Positions 42,349 to 54,633 of a stretch of DNA of 64,000 nucleotides are shown one piece after another (within the stretch, counting starts at the first letter, position 1; the number at the start of each line of letters is the position of its first letter). A program made the position numbers and the translations under genes. Source of the DNA: Neoconidiobolus thromboides FSU 785 (lineage: Eukaryota > Entomophthoromycota > Entomophthoromycetes > Entomophthorales > Neoconidiobolaceae). The stretch covers positions 1 through 64,000 of the forward strand of contig MU626315.1 in NCBI GenBank assembly GCA_025603075.1, read 5' to 3'. The notes under the pieces are model-generated. The model saw nothing but the letters and a program-made list of their open reading frames with translations. It made no database searches and was not told where the DNA came from.

Positions 42349-43219
42349 ATTAAATTTTTATCTTTTACTAATAACTTCTTAATTATTGTAATTTGAGCTT
42401 TTTAATAATTTAGATTGTTATAAGTATTTTTGTCAATGACACTTATAAATTATAAAAAACAATTCAATAATTAAATTACCTAGAATTACAGATACATATA
42501 GAAAAAACATTCTATAGCTGTATATTTATTCGAAATAAAATATTTTATCTACTATTAAGTTTGGTTTAACTTTTATTCTCATATAACGAAATTCATCATA
42601 AAATAATTAAATTCAACATTTGGTTTTTCATTATGACTCATTATAATATCAGAATACAATAGTAAGTTAACGGATTATAAATTGAAAGCTTGACCTTAAT
42701 ATTTCGATTATTTTAAGTCAATAGACTCCAAACTATAAATGTAATTTATAATTTATAGTCTATACAAAAATTAACAGATACATCAAATAACGCATATACA
42801 TTAAAATGACATATACAAAGTTTATATAAAGACTCATCTATGCATGGTACTTTCATCAGCTATACTTAGTGCATTCAAAAACTCAAAAATTTACTTTAAA
42901 CTAAAATTTGTAAAAACAAATTTAATTCTTAAATATTTTCAATAAAGTTGGTAGCAACTTTTTTGCGACTTTCTTAGCGGTAACTTTTATAATCAGATTA
43001 TTTATTTAGTCAATTCTTTTAATGTCTAATTTGTACCTAGTCATACCTAGAATAGTTTTTTTCTTAAATGGTGGTTAGTCAGGTCGCAAAGGAGCTATAG
43101 CAGCTATAAATAGTTATTTTTTTTATTCATTTTTGGAAAAAACTACTTCAAGTGATTTGTTGGTATGTAAATTGATTATAAAAAATGGAAATATATAAAA
43201 AACTACATTATTATAATTA
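42349..43219. other. Gene-free AT-rich stretch
   Basis: Spacer between MITE copies 11 and 12; nothing recognised. Confidence 0.35.
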
Positions 43220-43324
43220 TATAGGGATGTTTTTTTGATTTTATTATTTTTTCCATTTTTTAAGCGCTATTTGAGTGGAAAAATTGTTAGTAAAATTCTT
43301 AAACACAAAAAAACATCTCCATAT
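43220..43324 (+). mobile_element. MITE copy 12 (plus)
   Basis: TATATAGGGATGTTTTTTTGA on the left, AAGCGCTATTTGAGTGG in the middle, AAACATCTCCATAT on the right. First of three copies within 640 bp. Confidence 0.85.
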
Positions 43325-43462
43325 CTAATAGCGCTAGCACGTATATTATTCACTTTATTGATAATGATTAGATGATCAATATTTAAGAGATAATATTTAA
43401 GAAAAAAAGGTGTGCAGCACTTTATAGGAGATATTAAAGGAATACTCGTACTTGATCTATTA

Positions 43463-43567
43463 ATATGGGTATCTATTTTTTTGTTTAAAGATTTTACTAA
43501 CAATCTTTCCGCTCAAATAGCGCTTAAAAAATGGAAAAAATAATGAAATCAAAAAAAACATCTGATA
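43463..43567 (-). mobile_element. MITE copy 13 (minus)
   Basis: Interior is near consensus (CCGCTCAAATAGCGCTTAAA, GGAAAAAATAATGAAATC); the right end ACATCTGATATA is altered. Confidence 0.82.
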
Positions 43568-43748
43568 TATTATAATAGGTGATAATTATTCAACTATTGG
43601 AATGAATTTGTTTTAAAATTGTTATCTAATTCATTAATAAAATTGCTATTTAAATTTTATTGTTTATACTTAAGTTGATTAAATTCCACAATAGTAGTAT
43701 AGCTAAATACTTCAATATATATAATTAATGTCTAAAATTTATTTATAG

Positions 43749-43854
43749 ATATGGTAATGTATTTTTTTATTTTATAATTTTACTAACAACCTTTCTACTC
43801 AAATAGCGTTTAAAAAATAGAAAAGTAATGAAATCAAAAAAAACATCCCTATAT
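43749..43854 (-). mobile_element. MITE copy 14 (minus)
   Basis: Ends ATATGGTAATGTATTTTT and AACATCCCTATATG; interior CTCAAATAGCGTTTAAAA. Confidence 0.82.
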
Positions 43855-43909
43855 GCTTATTATTTTATATTCTAAAGCTTTGTTAAGTATTTAATTTTAA
43901 TTTTAGTAC

Positions 43910-45450
43910 TTGTTTTTAATCCTCGACTTTATCATTTATTATAAAAATAAGTGTATTATTTTAACTAGTTTTTGCAACTATACTTTATGTAGATGTTTCA
44001 TTAGTAGATTAGATGGCTATATAGTTTTATTTAAATTCAAAGGCTATTTGGCTTTTGAATTTAGTAAAATAGAATTGATGGTAGAGGAAGATGTAAGATG
44101 TATAGTTAAATAATAAACGATAACTTCGAAAGGGCAAAAAGCTGCTCATAACAGACTAGTAAAAATCGCTAAGGAGGCGATAAACATAGTTTTATTGAGA
44201 AGGTTAATTGAATGCGGTTATTTTTATAGAAGAGAACCAGAGCTTAGGAAAAACAGGTGGGTAGTAAGTAAGAGGGGAATTCAACATAAATTAAATATGG
44301 AAAGTGATAATGTTTAAAAAATTCAATAATTTATTATGTAAAAAGGATTTTTAGCCCTCTGTTATTATAGTGTGATAAGGATTAAATATTAACGAGACTA
44401 ACCACCAGTGAGGAGAAAAAATCGAAGGGGAAACTCTAGTTTTGTATTTAAGGCCTCTGAAAGGTAATAGAGGTTAGAAGCCTATGTGTTAAACGGTTAA
44501 ATATTTGAAACCTAATAGTAGGCAGTAATGGTCACAACAAAAATGGGATACATAAAAAAGAGTGTAAAAAAGCTAAAGACAATGGTTGTTAGAAGTTGAC
44601 TTTTATTTCCGAATTTTAATTTAGACATATTATCGAGGTTTTGTGTTCTAGTCATACAATGAACATAGATTAAAAGCCTGATTTAATTATCTAATTTTAA
44701 TTTCAGCAAAAATTGCAAATTAAGCACAGGGTGCTACGGAAATAGTTGCTTTTTTGGTAATTTTAAAATAACTAATATAGGGGAACCTTTTCTTCTCCAG
44801 TACTTATCTAGTATTTCTTTCAAAAATTTACGTTACAGGAAATGAACTAGAAAATTGAAATAGAAAGTTTTATTCTTGTTTTAACTGAGCTTTTAAACTT
44901 ACTCATATGTTTACTAATGTGTTGATATTTAGCTATGTGTTTTTCCAAAACATGTACTAACTTAAAAGGCTGATTGCGAGTTTATTTGCATTGTAATAAG
45001 AAGGAAAATAAAGGGGTGGTTTGGTAGTAATAGAGGAAGCTCTATATAAAAAGCAGAATTATCATAGATAAATACCCAGTTTCATTGCGTTTTAAAAATC
45101 AAGATTATTTTATCTAGCTCTATTCAGGTGTCTATAAGGATCATTTGCCAAAAGATTGCTTTTAAGTCTGTTAATAAATAAAAATATGTAGGAGTATAGA
45201 AACTAACAGCTCCATATGGATGTTTTCATTCAAAGATTTATTTGTGTATTTTGATTATAGATACTACAAATAAGCTGTTAGGTCATACATCCTTGATGTA
45301 TATAAAATATGTTAGTAAAACTCTATCTTTTTGACACAGGATCCTATAAATAACATTATCTAATTTATTTAATCAATAGTAACTAGCCGAAATTATCAAT
45401 AATTTATGACTCACTATTGAATCTGGTTAATTCACTTAAAACTGATCAAA
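43910..45450 (+). pseudogene. Large decayed coding relic, TAA/TAG-interrupted
   Basis: One plus-strand frame, from about 43910 to the TGA at 44597-44599, stays protein-like while crossing 13 stops, all TAA or TAG (44111, 44114, 44315, 44327, 44339, 44390, 44399, 44465, 44468, 44498, 44513, 44516, 44519). Stretches such as RREPELRKNRWVVSKRG and SSFVFKASER are not what random AT-rich DNA encodes. Further fragments continue to about 45450. This looks like a dead transposable element beside a cluster of three MITE copies. The family is not recognised; no reverse-transcriptase or transposase signature is legible. Confidence 0.45.
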
Positions 45451-45575
45451 TTATATTGCTTTGCATTTAATAATAAAAAGGCGGTCGCATCCCAAATGTC
45501 AAAATAATGTAATTTAATTAAAGCATATTCTATTTATAGAATATTAAATTAAATTTTATTTGAAGAACCAAAAAG

Positions 45576-45586
45576 TATAAAAAGGG
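45576..45586 (+). promoter_or_regulatory. TATA box of the MFS transporter gene
   Basis: TATAAAAAGGG, 54 bp upstream of the ATG at 45630. Confidence 0.45.
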
Positions 45587-45629
45587 TCTAAATTTACTTT
45601 TCAAAAACTAACTATATTTAGAGAAGCAA

Positions 45630-47077
45630 ATGAGCCCAACAACCGATCATCAATCTCAAGAAAGTGCTGTAAAACAACCTACCCCAATTCCATGGAGACA
45701 GGTAAGTGTTATGTTATTAGTTCGGTTTTCTGAACCAATTTCGTTCACCCTATTACTTCCATTTGTATATTCTATGGTCCGAGACTTTCACATTACAAAT
45801 AATGAGAAAGATGTGGCATATTATGCAGGCTTTATAGCCTCTTCATTTGCTATTTGTCAGTTTGTAAGTGGAATTCCATGGGGAGCATTATCGGATAGAA
45901 TTGGGAGAAAGCCAGTTATAGTTATGGGGTTATTGGGCACTAGTATCAATCTGTTTTTATTTGGGTTGAGTAAATCCTTGACTTGGGCTGTTATTACTCG
46001 AGGCTTATGTGGTTTGCTAAATGGTAATATTGGAGTGCTTAAAGCCATGGTCGCTGAAATAACCGATAGTAGTAACCGCGCTTACACGTTTAATTTTTTG
46101 CCGATGATTTATGGATTAGGATCAATTATAGGGCCAATTTTAGGTGGCTATCTATCTGATCCTATACAACAATACCCTGGTTTTTTTACTAACCCTGGTA
46201 TTGTAAAACTCTTAACAGAATACCCTTATTTTCTACCTTGCTTTGTTTCTTCTTCCTTATGTTTAATTAGTTCTATTATCGGACTTTTATTCTTAAAAGA
46301 AACATTACCAAAGAAAGTAAAGAACAAGCAGAATGACGAAACGAGTCCTTTATTAAATAACGAAACAAACGATTCTCCAAGTTCATCTTCTAATATTCCT
46401 ATTCCAAAATCGATATGGCTTACTATTACAGCATATTGTGGAATAGGGTTATTTTCAGTAATGTTAGATGAGATTATACCTTTTTGGGCATCTGAGAACC
46501 CTAATCACGGAGGTTTAAAATTTAATCCAGCCGATATTGGATTTTTAAATTCTTTTGGTGGAGTTATCTTATTATTAGCTCAATTTTTCTTATTCGTGCC
46601 GTTTCAAAGAAGATATGGCTCTCTAACAGCATTGAGAGTTATTTTTTATTTGTATATACCATCTATTTTCTTATATCCTTTAACTCAACCGCTTTTCGGA
46701 ACTAAAGAAAACAGCTCACTTTGGTTTTACCTTTATTTCGTTACAACTTTAAAGACGATTGGCGTAGCTTTTACTTTTGCTGCAGTTAATATACTGGTAA
46801 GTATTATACAGATTCATTAAATACTTATTAATTTTTTCAGATCATGGAAGCATCACCAAAACCTATTCTTGGTAGAGTGAGTGGCATTGCACAATGTTTA
46901 GTGTCTTTAATGCGGTCTCTTGGCCCCTATCTAACTGGAATGCTTTTTAGTTGGTCTTTAAATAATTCGTTTGATTTCATATTACTTAAATTTCCATTTA
47001 CTTGGCTTGTTATAGTATCAATCATGCTATTCACATTAATTGTTAGTTACTGTATTCCACCACCTATGATTAATTAG
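45630..47077 (+). CDS. MFS transporter, DHA1 / zinc-induced-facilitator-like
   Basis: Exons 45630-46796 and 46841-47077 (44-nt intron) give 467 residues with about 12 hydrophobic segments. MFS motif A is clear between segments 2 and 3 (WGALSDRIGRKPVI), and the loop after segment 4 has RGLCGLLNGNIGVLKAM. A second-half segment begins PKSIWLTITAYCG after a Ser-rich cytoplasmic loop at about 235-255. This arrangement matches the fungal YCR023C/ZIFL group of proton antiporters. The substrate is not known. The last exon restores segments 11 and 12 (SGIAQCLVSLMRSLGPYLTG), a well-conserved region. Confidence 0.9.
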
Positions 47078-47630
47078 ATTATTAAATTTCATTTTTATTT
47101 TAGTTCATAAATTTAAATTAAAGAACTTATTTTAAATTAATATTCTTTTTGATTATCAATAATATAAACAGCTAAATATTTAGTATATTACACTTATGGT
47201 AGCTGTTATATTATCATTATTATTAACTTTAGTTGGCATAGTTATCTTAAGCCAAATTTCAAATATTCGTAATAACACTTGTATGATTTGATTAATTTTA
47301 ATATCCAAGTTTTTCAAAAAATAATTTACCTTTAAAAGAATGAATTCATATTTTTGAAGCTTTATTTATTCTTCAAAACTTGATACTTCTGTATAGACTT
47401 TGTAAAAGTATCGAATCTAGCATAACTCTAAAACCTTTATTTATAAATGAAGTGGATTACATGTATATTTTCAGCATGTTTTACAAGAAGAACTATAAGG
47501 CAATCAAAAGCTTAACATTAAAATTTCAATATGCTCTATGTAAAAATTAATTTTTTCGTTTTAAATTTAAGAATTAAAAACATAATTTAATTGGATGAAG
47601 CAAACTTAAGTTAGTAGTTTTTTGTTTCGA
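47078..47630. other. Short intergenic region
   Basis: A 31-codon frame at 47196-47291 encodes a single hydrophobic segment (MVAVILSLLLTLVGIVILSQ), but nothing else supports it as a gene. Confidence 0.35.
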
Positions 47631-48092
47631 ATGGTTCGTGTTAAAAGAAGATATTTTTTATTCGAAGTAGCATTAGAAGATGGTGCCCAGGCAGCTAACA
47701 TGAAAGGCGTATCTCTAAACAAGCGCGAAGTGCAATCACAAATTAATCGAAGTATAGCATTTAACTTTGGTTCCATAGGCTCAAGTAAAATAGCTACAGA
47801 CCTTAACTGTAAGCTTTTTAAATATCCATAATTTATTAACCAAATTATAGTACAATATTTCAATCCAGAAACAAAGATTGGGCTACTAAGAACGAACAGA
47901 GAGAATGAAAAGATGGTATGTGCATCTTTGACGTTGCTCAATGAAATCAAAGGGACCAAGTGCTGCTTTACTGTGCTTAAAACTACAGCTACAATCAAAA
48001 AACTTATGCATGCCAGTATTAAGAGAGATAAAAAGTTATTATTATTAATTCATAAGTTCAAGTATCAAGAGTTGATTGAAGAAGAGGAATAA
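47631..48092 (+). CDS. POP5: RNase P/MRP protein subunit Pop5
   Basis: Exons 47631-47808 and 47851-48092 (42-nt intron) give 139 residues. It begins MVRVKRRYFLFEV, the typical Pop5 start, then has INRSIAFNFGSIGSSKIATD, YFNPETKIGLLRTNREN and FTVLKTTATIKK. These match the conserved beta-alpha elements of Pop5 (Rpp14/Pop5 family). Pop5 is an essential subunit of RNase P, which matures tRNA 5' ends, and of RNase MRP, which acts on pre-rRNA in the nucleolus. The length equals that of known Pop5 proteins, with an acidic tail (LIEEEE). Confidence 0.93.
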
Positions 48093-49193
48093 AAAATACA
48101 TGAGAAAGATCATAGAATAAAGACAATGAAAAGGAGAATTGGCTTATTATTTAAACTACACCTTTTGAGCTTTTATATAAGTAGGTTTATTTCTATATAT
48201 TATACTTTTTAATGTGATTCAAATCCCTATATAATTAAATTGAATAATCATACATTAGCTACTTTTACCTATCAAAGCTAAAAATATTCCAATATGAGGG
48301 GCCATTTGTTCAAGATATAGATAAAATGACCCCTAATTACAAAAAGCTTTCAATAGTAACTATTAAGCAAATATAAGCAGACTTATTCTATTTTATTTAA
48401 AGCATATGGTTAAAAAGTAACAAATAGTTTTGATGCAAATTAAAATATACAATTTGTTAGCTTTAGCTTTTATACTCAGGTAATTGTTTGATAGTAACTT
48501 TGAAGTGAATTAAAGTTTATAATCAAAAGGTATTTTCATTTATAAACTTTAAATGTATAGTACTCTAAACAGCAAGTAATTTCAAAATCTAAACTTAATA
48601 AGCAGATGGTAGTGTATTAATAATTGAATAAATAGATCATTTATTTAAAATAACCAGACAATTTTTGTTACGATTTTTTTAATAGTAACTCAGAATTACT
48701 CGGATCCAAAGCAGGTTAAGTCAAGAGTTCAACTGAAAATAGTCAATTATTATAGTGTAGCTTTTCTAAATAAGGAAGCAACTGTTATTTTTATTATTCT
48801 ATCAAATCTGTAGCTTTAAAACCCGTATTTATATTATTTTTTAGGGATAAGTATTTTTACAACATACTAGAGCTTAAACTGTACACACATTCTATCTAAA
48901 CATTAAACCAGCTAAAAACTATGATATACAATCAAGGATTTAATTTGATTTATTGTTCAGAGATTTGGACCAATCATGTTGGTAAAATATGTTTAAGGAT
49001 AAATTAAGTGTTGGATTGCAATGATGACATCATAATCAAAGGAATCAATCAATCAGTGTAAAAAGACAAACAGACTCTGTGGTTGGACAGAAACAATTAC
49101 CTATTTTTAATCTTCATTATCCTTTTATTGCGTAATTCAAATAGTATTTATTTTTCAAAATGATATATATGACACTAACCTTTTTTGAAAGCC
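48093..49193. other. Gene-free AT-rich stretch of 1.1 kb
   Basis: Nothing recognised between Pop5 and the zinc-finger gene. Confidence 0.4.
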
Positions 49194-49860
49194 ATGAATC
49201 CTAATAAGCCTAACGCCAGAAGGCTAGTCAAAATCGCACCAAATAACATGGTCACTTCAAGTATTAGAAATGGAAGCGAATTTTCTTCAAAGCTGGCCTC
49301 AGAAAGTGACGGTCAGTATCGTCGTATTGCTCCCAATAATATATTTTTACCCCCGATTTATAATATACCAGTCATAGACCAAGTGCGCTGTATTGTAAGA
49401 AACTGTAATAAGTCTTATGACGATAACTCACGTCTATTTACACACTTAAAAGCAAAACATATATTACCAGATAACGGTACCTGTGCCTGTGTGTGTCCAA
49501 AATGTGGCTTAGAAGAAGATCAAGTGCCATTATTATTCTATCAGAATCATTTTAAAATTCATTCAAAAAGACCGCCATCAATACGGAATCGAATGAATAG
49601 GTACTTATAATTCTAAAATCTTAAGTTTAAGCTAACTTTTAATAAGAAAAAGAAAGAGTAAGGAGGAGGTAAAGCCAGATATATTAAGAGAAAAGGATAG
49701 TTTGCCAACCCTAAGCTCAATAATGAAACCAAATGAAGTAGAGGAGGATAATATAGCAGAAGAGACACTAAATAAAGAGTTAAATTCATTGAAAACAAAA
49801 GAAGAAGACGAAGAAGATCCCTTTCAATATATAACAAATATACCTACAGGGGATTTTTAA
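49194..49860 (+). CDS. C2H2-like zinc-finger protein
   Basis: Exons 49194-49600 and 49647-49860 give 206 residues. The 46-nt intron ends AATAAG after a CTAAC branch site. Two finger-like modules are present at about residues 64-125: CIVRNCNKSYDDNSRLFTHL then KAKH (C-x4-C-x12-H-x4-H), and CPKCGLEEDQ then NHFKIH (C-x2-C with H-x3-H). The C-terminal half is charged, with acidic clusters and no further domain (ends NIPTGDF). Without the second exon the protein would stop just after the fingers. The family is not recognised; DNA or RNA binding is likely from the fingers. Confidence 0.75.
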
Positions 49861-50900
49861 ATTATGTAGATATAATGAAAAAGTTTGGTACTTTTTATCT
49901 CTTATTAACTGTAATTTTATTTAAGAACATCTCTTTAAAAAAACTATTTCTATTTTGAACCTTAACCTTTTAATAAAATTTTATCAACTATCTATAATTG
50001 ATTGTGCTTGTTTGACAAATTTTTAAAACTTATTGGTTATTTGGAAAAAGGTATATAGGAATCATTCTCAATGCCTTGTCTTTAATTTAGACTTGGAATG
50101 CTTTGCTAATAAATAAAATGTAAATACTTTCAACCATTCTCCTTCATCTTCCAATCTAACTTAATTATTTTTTCCCAGATTAAGGGTTAAAATTGTTTCG
50201 TCATTCATGTAATTTTATGTTTAAAATTCAGTCTTAAAAAGACTATTTTTTAAAATTTGGTAAATTAACTTTTGAGCCAATAATATTTACTAAATTGATT
50301 TGATATAGAACTACTTTTAGGCTTATTATAATCCTTTTGGTTTTATTAAGCTAAGTTGAGATTATACTTGTTAAGCGAAAATATCTGTGCAGTCTTCAAA
50401 ATGTGTCTTTAAATCTATTTGGCTAAATTTTAGTGTACTTAATTTATATTGTACCATTATTAGCACATTGAAACTCTAAAGACTTTTAATTATCACAACT
50501 CTAAATTAATTGTAATATAAAATTTATTAAATTTAAATATTGAGACACACTAATGAATTTTTAATATTTCAAAGTTATAATTTTTCAAGAATAAACTAAT
50601 TTCTTAAACTTTGTGTTAAAAAACATGAAAATAACAATTTATAACTAAAGTATATTTTGAAGTAAACGCCAAAGCTACATATAAAAAATTAGCATCGTTC
50701 CTATCTAAAAAAACATACAACTGGATATTTTATGCTCATTATTATTGGCAATAAAACAAAAAGTTTATTTGCTTGGAACAACATGAACTTAACATACATA
50801 CTATCCTTCAATAATATAGAAAAGTAATGATATTAGGAAACCAAAAGCAGTAGTGCCATAGAAACGTTGACTACCAGTATTTTTCAAGTAAAATCCTACT
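49861..50900. other. Convergent intergenic region of 1 kb
   Basis: AT-rich; between the 3' ends of the zinc-finger and Tof1 genes. Nothing recognised. Confidence 0.4.
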
Positions 50901-53900
50901 TTAAAATCCCAATTCGTCAAAAAAATTAGGGTCATTAATTTCTTCATTAATAAATTTGGCTATTTCTGGGTCTATCTCATCGTTTGTTTCAGTTGCTGTT
51001 GTATTGTTTTCTACCTTATTCTCAATAGTAGCATTATTGGATTTAGTATGATTGTAAGCATCATTCAAGCCTTTCTCTTCTGCAATACTATCGTGATTAT
51101 AACTATTATTATTCATATCAAGCGCAGTAGCCTTAATAGAATTCTTGATAGATTTAGGAGTAATAGATTCAAACAAATAAGGATCGAGTCGTAGTTGCTT
51201 CATGAAATAATCCATTAAACTTTGAATAAAAGTTTTTAAAGAGCCAAAATAATTTAGCTTTGAAGGAAGGGTACCAACTAACCTCTTATAATTGTCTCTC
51301 TCAATAGAATCCTCTAAGACGTCTATATCAGTACCACTTACCTTGCTCAGTTTATACTCTTTTTCCATCTCATTTATTAGCTCAAGAATCGTGTATAATG
51401 AATGTAAATAAGAGATTCTAAAAAACATTTTATAATCACTGGGATCTAACAAAATATAACTAAACAGAGTAACAATGGGTCGCAACCTTGAGTTGATCCT
51501 CGAATGTGAATAAGTTTGTTTTATGAAAAACCTGACTGGCTGGATACTGTTAGTTATAATCTCTAGTTCGATTATATGGGATTTTATTATACTGTCATTA
51601 CAATAATTCTAAATAGCCAATTAATGTATTATTAGTATTGTTGTTTTATTTACCTTAATATATCTTTGAAATGTAATTACTCGATCATCATACTCTTCTT
51701 CTTCGCTATTTTTTTCACTCTCACTTTCATTACCATTTATTCTCTTATTCTCACTTTGAGTTTCATTATTTTCAAGGTCATAGGACAGTATAAGCTCGTC
51801 AGGATTCAATAGATTCATTTTCTGATTAAAATCATCTTCTAGTTGATCTAATTTACTTTTTTTGTTACCTTGATTTTTTCTACTTCTAATCCTCTTCTTT
51901 TTAGCTGTAATACTTGTCTGAGTCTTGAAAAAAGCCTTAACCATCCTATTCATTACATAAGTGAATTCGATTAAACTACTTGAAATGGAGGGATGAAAAT
52001 AAACATTATATAAGTCATGTACTGGTTTTAATAAAGCATAATCATATATAAAATTATGAATGTGATGTTCTGCCACTTGTACTAGTTTTTCATTTTCATT
52101 TTCATTTTTTATTGGGTCTAATCTACTCATTTCATACATCAAAGCAATCCATGCTTGTAAACCATTTAAACAAAAGTTTAATACCTTGTATTGCTTTGCT
52201 GCTTTAAATTCATTAATGTTGTTAATGAAATAATGGTATAATCCTTCCTTATTGATTAATGAAATGGACTTATTAATTAATTTATATTCTCCTTTAATAA
52301 GATATTGTCGGATTAAATTGATGCAATTAGTTAATAGAATTAGCTGCTTTACTTTATCATCCATGTTGTGATTTATCTTTTTTTGACTTAAATCAAATAA
52401 CATGTTGGCCACATTGGCGCAATACTTATATAAGAAATCTATTAATATTGTTTTACATTCATCCTTTTGAACTTCATAAACAATAATAGAATCTACCTTT
52501 AATAAATACTTTTTATTATGCCCATCTTTTCCGGTGATTGGCAATAACTTTAATACATGCCCTACATTGTGAAATTTAAATGATGCTAATTCTCTTCCAG
52601 TAGGTATCTTATGGATATAATCTTTAGGTTGAGTGAAATAACTCTGAACTTTTCCTCCAAAAATAGTTTTATTATCGTCCTTCTTAATAGTGTTATCGGT
52701 TGTGCTGTTGTTATTATTTTTGAGTAGATTATTCATGTAGTTGTTATCTAAATTAAATACATGCAATTTTTGCTTGGACCCATTTAGTAGTAGATTAGTT
52801 CCACCGAATCTAGAATGCCTTGTGTTTTGTAAATGGAGCTCATTTAATGCTTTAATATTGAATTCTTTAAGTTCCTGTTTAATTTTATCAGCAGTTTTTT
52901 TCTAGAATATAAATTAAATCATTTCTCTAAATAATGAATGAAATAGTGTTACCTCAATTCCACCATTATCAGTAATACTAGATATTAAATGTTGCATATC
53001 TACATATTTGAAAATGGAATAAACAAGATCAGAATAGAGATAAAACAGTGACTGAAACTTTGCGAGATTTAAAAATTTAGAAAAGTAGATTAAATAATCA
53101 AAGATAAGCAATTTTTTCATTGTAATGAAAAGCTCTTCATTGAGCTTAGGGACGCTCAAAAGTGATTTCAGCATGGTGAATGTAATAAATAAAAAGTGTT
53201 CATCTTCTGGGCTTACTTTTTCCTGACGAGTAATTTGATTGACTTTAATCATACTTCTTCGAATGATCCATGGGTTTTTTAGTATCTCTTTCTTATACCT
53301 AATCAAGTGTTCATTGTACTCTTGAATATTTAACTCAAGACTGCTCTTTATTTCTACTTCCTCCTCACTTTCTTCATCTTCGGTTACAAGATCATAACCT
53401 CCATCCAACTCCATCTCTCCTTCGCTAGCTGAACCTCGATCTACATCACTAAAATAGTCCTCTTGCTTGCCACTTTCTTTATTCTCCTTTCTCATCTCCT
53501 GTTCTTCTCTCAAAAAATTGTAGAAGCAATTAACAAAGGGTTTATCTTTAATTGGAGTCAATAAATAAACGATTAACTCATCTAAATTATAAGAACAAAA
53601 TTTAATTTAATAGAAGGTATTCTAATAGTAGCTTACAGCAAACCCTTCCAATGCTATCATTATCAAGACTTGAGTTTAACTCTAATATAGGGATCAAATC
53701 TTTTGTCAATGTATCCCATCGGGCCAAAGAAAACCGAGTTATTTGGTTACTATCACTTTCCTCATTTCTTAACATTCTTTTTAAGTCTTTAAGACACTCT
53801 ACAAAATAAACACACTTAACACTTTATTGGAGAAATTCAAACAGCCATTACCTATACACTCATCTCCCTCGACATAAACCAAATCTCCTTCAATTGCCTG

Positions 53901-54059
53901 ACTATCTTTAGATAGCGCTCTAGGACCATCTTTTAGGTTACATCCCTCCTTATTATCATCTCCTCTATTATCATCGCCAGGGTTTCCTTTTTCCCTCTTT
54001 TGGTATCCACCAAGTGCCGCTACCACACTATGTAGATACTCTTGGTAGCCTTTATTCAT
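50901..54059 (-). CDS. TOF1: Replication fork-protection protein Tof1/Swi1 (Timeless family)
   Basis: Minus-strand exons 54059-53852, 53798-53637, 53581-52953, 52902 (or 52865)-51654 and 51608-50901, about 984 residues; fission yeast Swi1 has 971. Timeless landmarks in order: FSLARWDTLTKDLIPILE, YELIVYLLTPI, NCFYNFLREEQEMRK, and the signature TRHSRFGGT at about residue 365; acidic clusters follow (ESEEEVEIK, SEEEEYDD). With Csm3/Swi3 this protein travels with the replisome, pauses forks at barriers and supports the S-phase checkpoint. Exon 4 has a problem: from the TTCTAG splice site at 52903 the natural frame breaks after 14 codons because of one extra base near 52860, while an AAAG site at 52866 would keep frame. 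So either a one-base frameshift or an unusual splice site. The acidic C-terminus (ELGF) is intact. Confidence 0.85.
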
Positions 54060-54633
54060 TTTTTTACAAAAATAGTTCACTCATTTTATCAAGGTTTCTT
54101 TTATAATTTGTTTAGTTTAATGTATTGGCTCTAATCTTTTTAGCTTTTGAAAACGCGCATTTGGCTACTACCAATTAAAATGCCTTTACTGCTGTTAGCT
54201 TTTATGAATTGTTACTGGAAATTGTATGGGATTTGAGCCAATGATATTTTAGAGGATAGAAGCAAATCATATTATATAAATGAATTGGTTTTGTTTTCAG
54301 ATGATTGTTGCTAATATCGAAAGCCCATCTTCTAGTTTAATATACTTTTGCAGAAAAATCTGCAGTTTAAAATTGAATGGGGATTAATTTATCACCCCAA
54401 TTAATATTGCAAAATTGTGCTACTTTTCTCATCTTCAATCTTATTGAAGTTTAAAACTGTGACTGTTAATAAACCTTCTAATCAGGTGACTATTATTAAT
54501 AGATGAGCAAATCATTCCTCACTATTCTCAAGTATTTTGGCTAAATAAAAGCACTATAAAAAACAAGAATGACGTACAAAAAGAGAAAAAGGAATCTAAT
54601 ATTTTATTTTATTTTATTTTATTTCTATTTTAA
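54060..54633. other. Divergent intergenic region
   Basis: Between the Tof1 and NIPSNAP starts. A (TTTTA)n run at about 54600-54625 lies just upstream of the NIPSNAP ATG. Confidence 0.5.

Noticed and set aside
3600-44599. Alternative genetic code (TAA/TAG read as Gln)
   Set aside because: Gtr1, Pop5, NIPSNAP and other conserved genes end at TAA or TAG at the expected C-terminus, so the nuclear code is standard.
47196-47291. 31-codon hydrophobic frame between the MFS and Pop5 genes
   Set aside because: A single hydrophobic segment this short arises easily in AT-rich DNA; no family match.
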